In this document: piece by piece, positions 6,441 to 6,487 of the stretch
Layout of the letters: every line of letters starts with the position of its first letter
How positions within the stretch are numbered: position 1 is the stretch's first letter
Assembly: GCA_003551745.1 (NCBI GenBank)
Contig: PUNI01000362.1
Location: 1 to 6,487, forward strand
Length of the DNA stretch: 6,487 nucleotides
Source: Paracoccaceae bacterium
Lineage (GTDB): Bacteria > Pseudomonadota > Alphaproteobacteria > Rhodobacterales > Rhodobacteraceae
Direction of reading: 5' to 3'
Notes under the pieces: model-generated
The model's input: the letters and a program-made list of their open reading frames with translations, nothing else
Told to the model about the DNA's origin: nothing
Databases searched by the model: none
Program-made: the position numbers and the translations under genes

Positions 6441-6467
6441 GCGCCGCCGGCCGGGGGCCGGCGTCGC
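6441..6467 (+). terminator. GC-rich hairpin after gshA (possible terminator)
   Basis: Five bases after the gshA stop there is a near-perfect inverted repeat. CGCCGGCC (6445-6452) pairs with GGCCGGCG (6456-6463) around a GGG loop, and the stem extends past one mismatch by three more pairs (6441-6443 with 6465-6467). The stability and position fit an end-of-gene structure. However, the downstream bases are GCGCGCGCC with no T-run, so it may be an RNA-stabilising hairpin or a factor-assisted terminator. The window ends 20 bases later. Confidence 0.4.
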
Positions 6468-6487
6468 GCGCGCCCCGGCGGCGCCCA

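Noticed and set aside
1..6487. CRISPR arrays, tRNA or rRNA genes, insertion sequences, prophage, toxin-antitoxin or defence genes
   Set aside because: I looked on both strands and saw no spaced direct repeats, no RNA-gene signatures, no transposase motifs and no region of deviant composition. The window is contiguous housekeeping DNA.

Overview
The window looks like ordinary chromosomal DNA of a high-GC alphaproteobacterium, most likely Rhodobacterales (Rhodobacter/Paracoccus relatives). The reasons are the very GC-rich third codon positions, a UbiA and an RsmE with N-termini of the type usual in that order, a plant/alphaproteobacterial-type glutamate-cysteine ligase, and a small TM/coiled-coil protein of a kind familiar from that group. 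I see no tRNA, rRNA, insertion sequence, phage gene, CRISPR array or other sign of recent transfer. Coding is dense, with gaps of 22 to 79 bp, and no gene-free stretch approaches 300 bases.

Layout. From the left edge the + strand carries the 3' end of a gene whose last recognisable part resembles the end of a PAS domain (1-285). Next come three genes on the - strand, read from right to left: ubiA (3750-2779), a large membrane-anchored BON/OmpA-family envelope protein (2718-766) and a small membrane protein with a coiled coil (697-365). They lie 60 and 68 bp apart and may form one transcription unit that converges on the PAS gene. Divergent from ubiA, only 22 bp away, the + strand carries rsmE (3773-4489) and a small two-helix membrane protein (4486-4998) whose GTG start overlaps the rsmE stop. 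gshA follows (5065-6435) with its own candidate promoter. A GC-rich hairpin follows gshA at the right edge.

Functions. ubiA makes the first membrane-bound ubiquinone intermediate. rsmE methylates 16S rRNA. gshA makes gamma-glutamylcysteine for glutathione. The OmpA-family protein probably ties the inner membrane to peptidoglycan. These are separate housekeeping roles and do not form one pathway. I do not see a new defence, mobile or biosynthetic system here.

The points most worth a second look are three: the OmpA-family protein holds three tandem repeats of about 125 residues, each built like two BON-type halves; GshA keeps exactly one of the two cysteine pairs that form redox switches in the plant enzyme; and two small conserved-looking membrane proteins have no known function.
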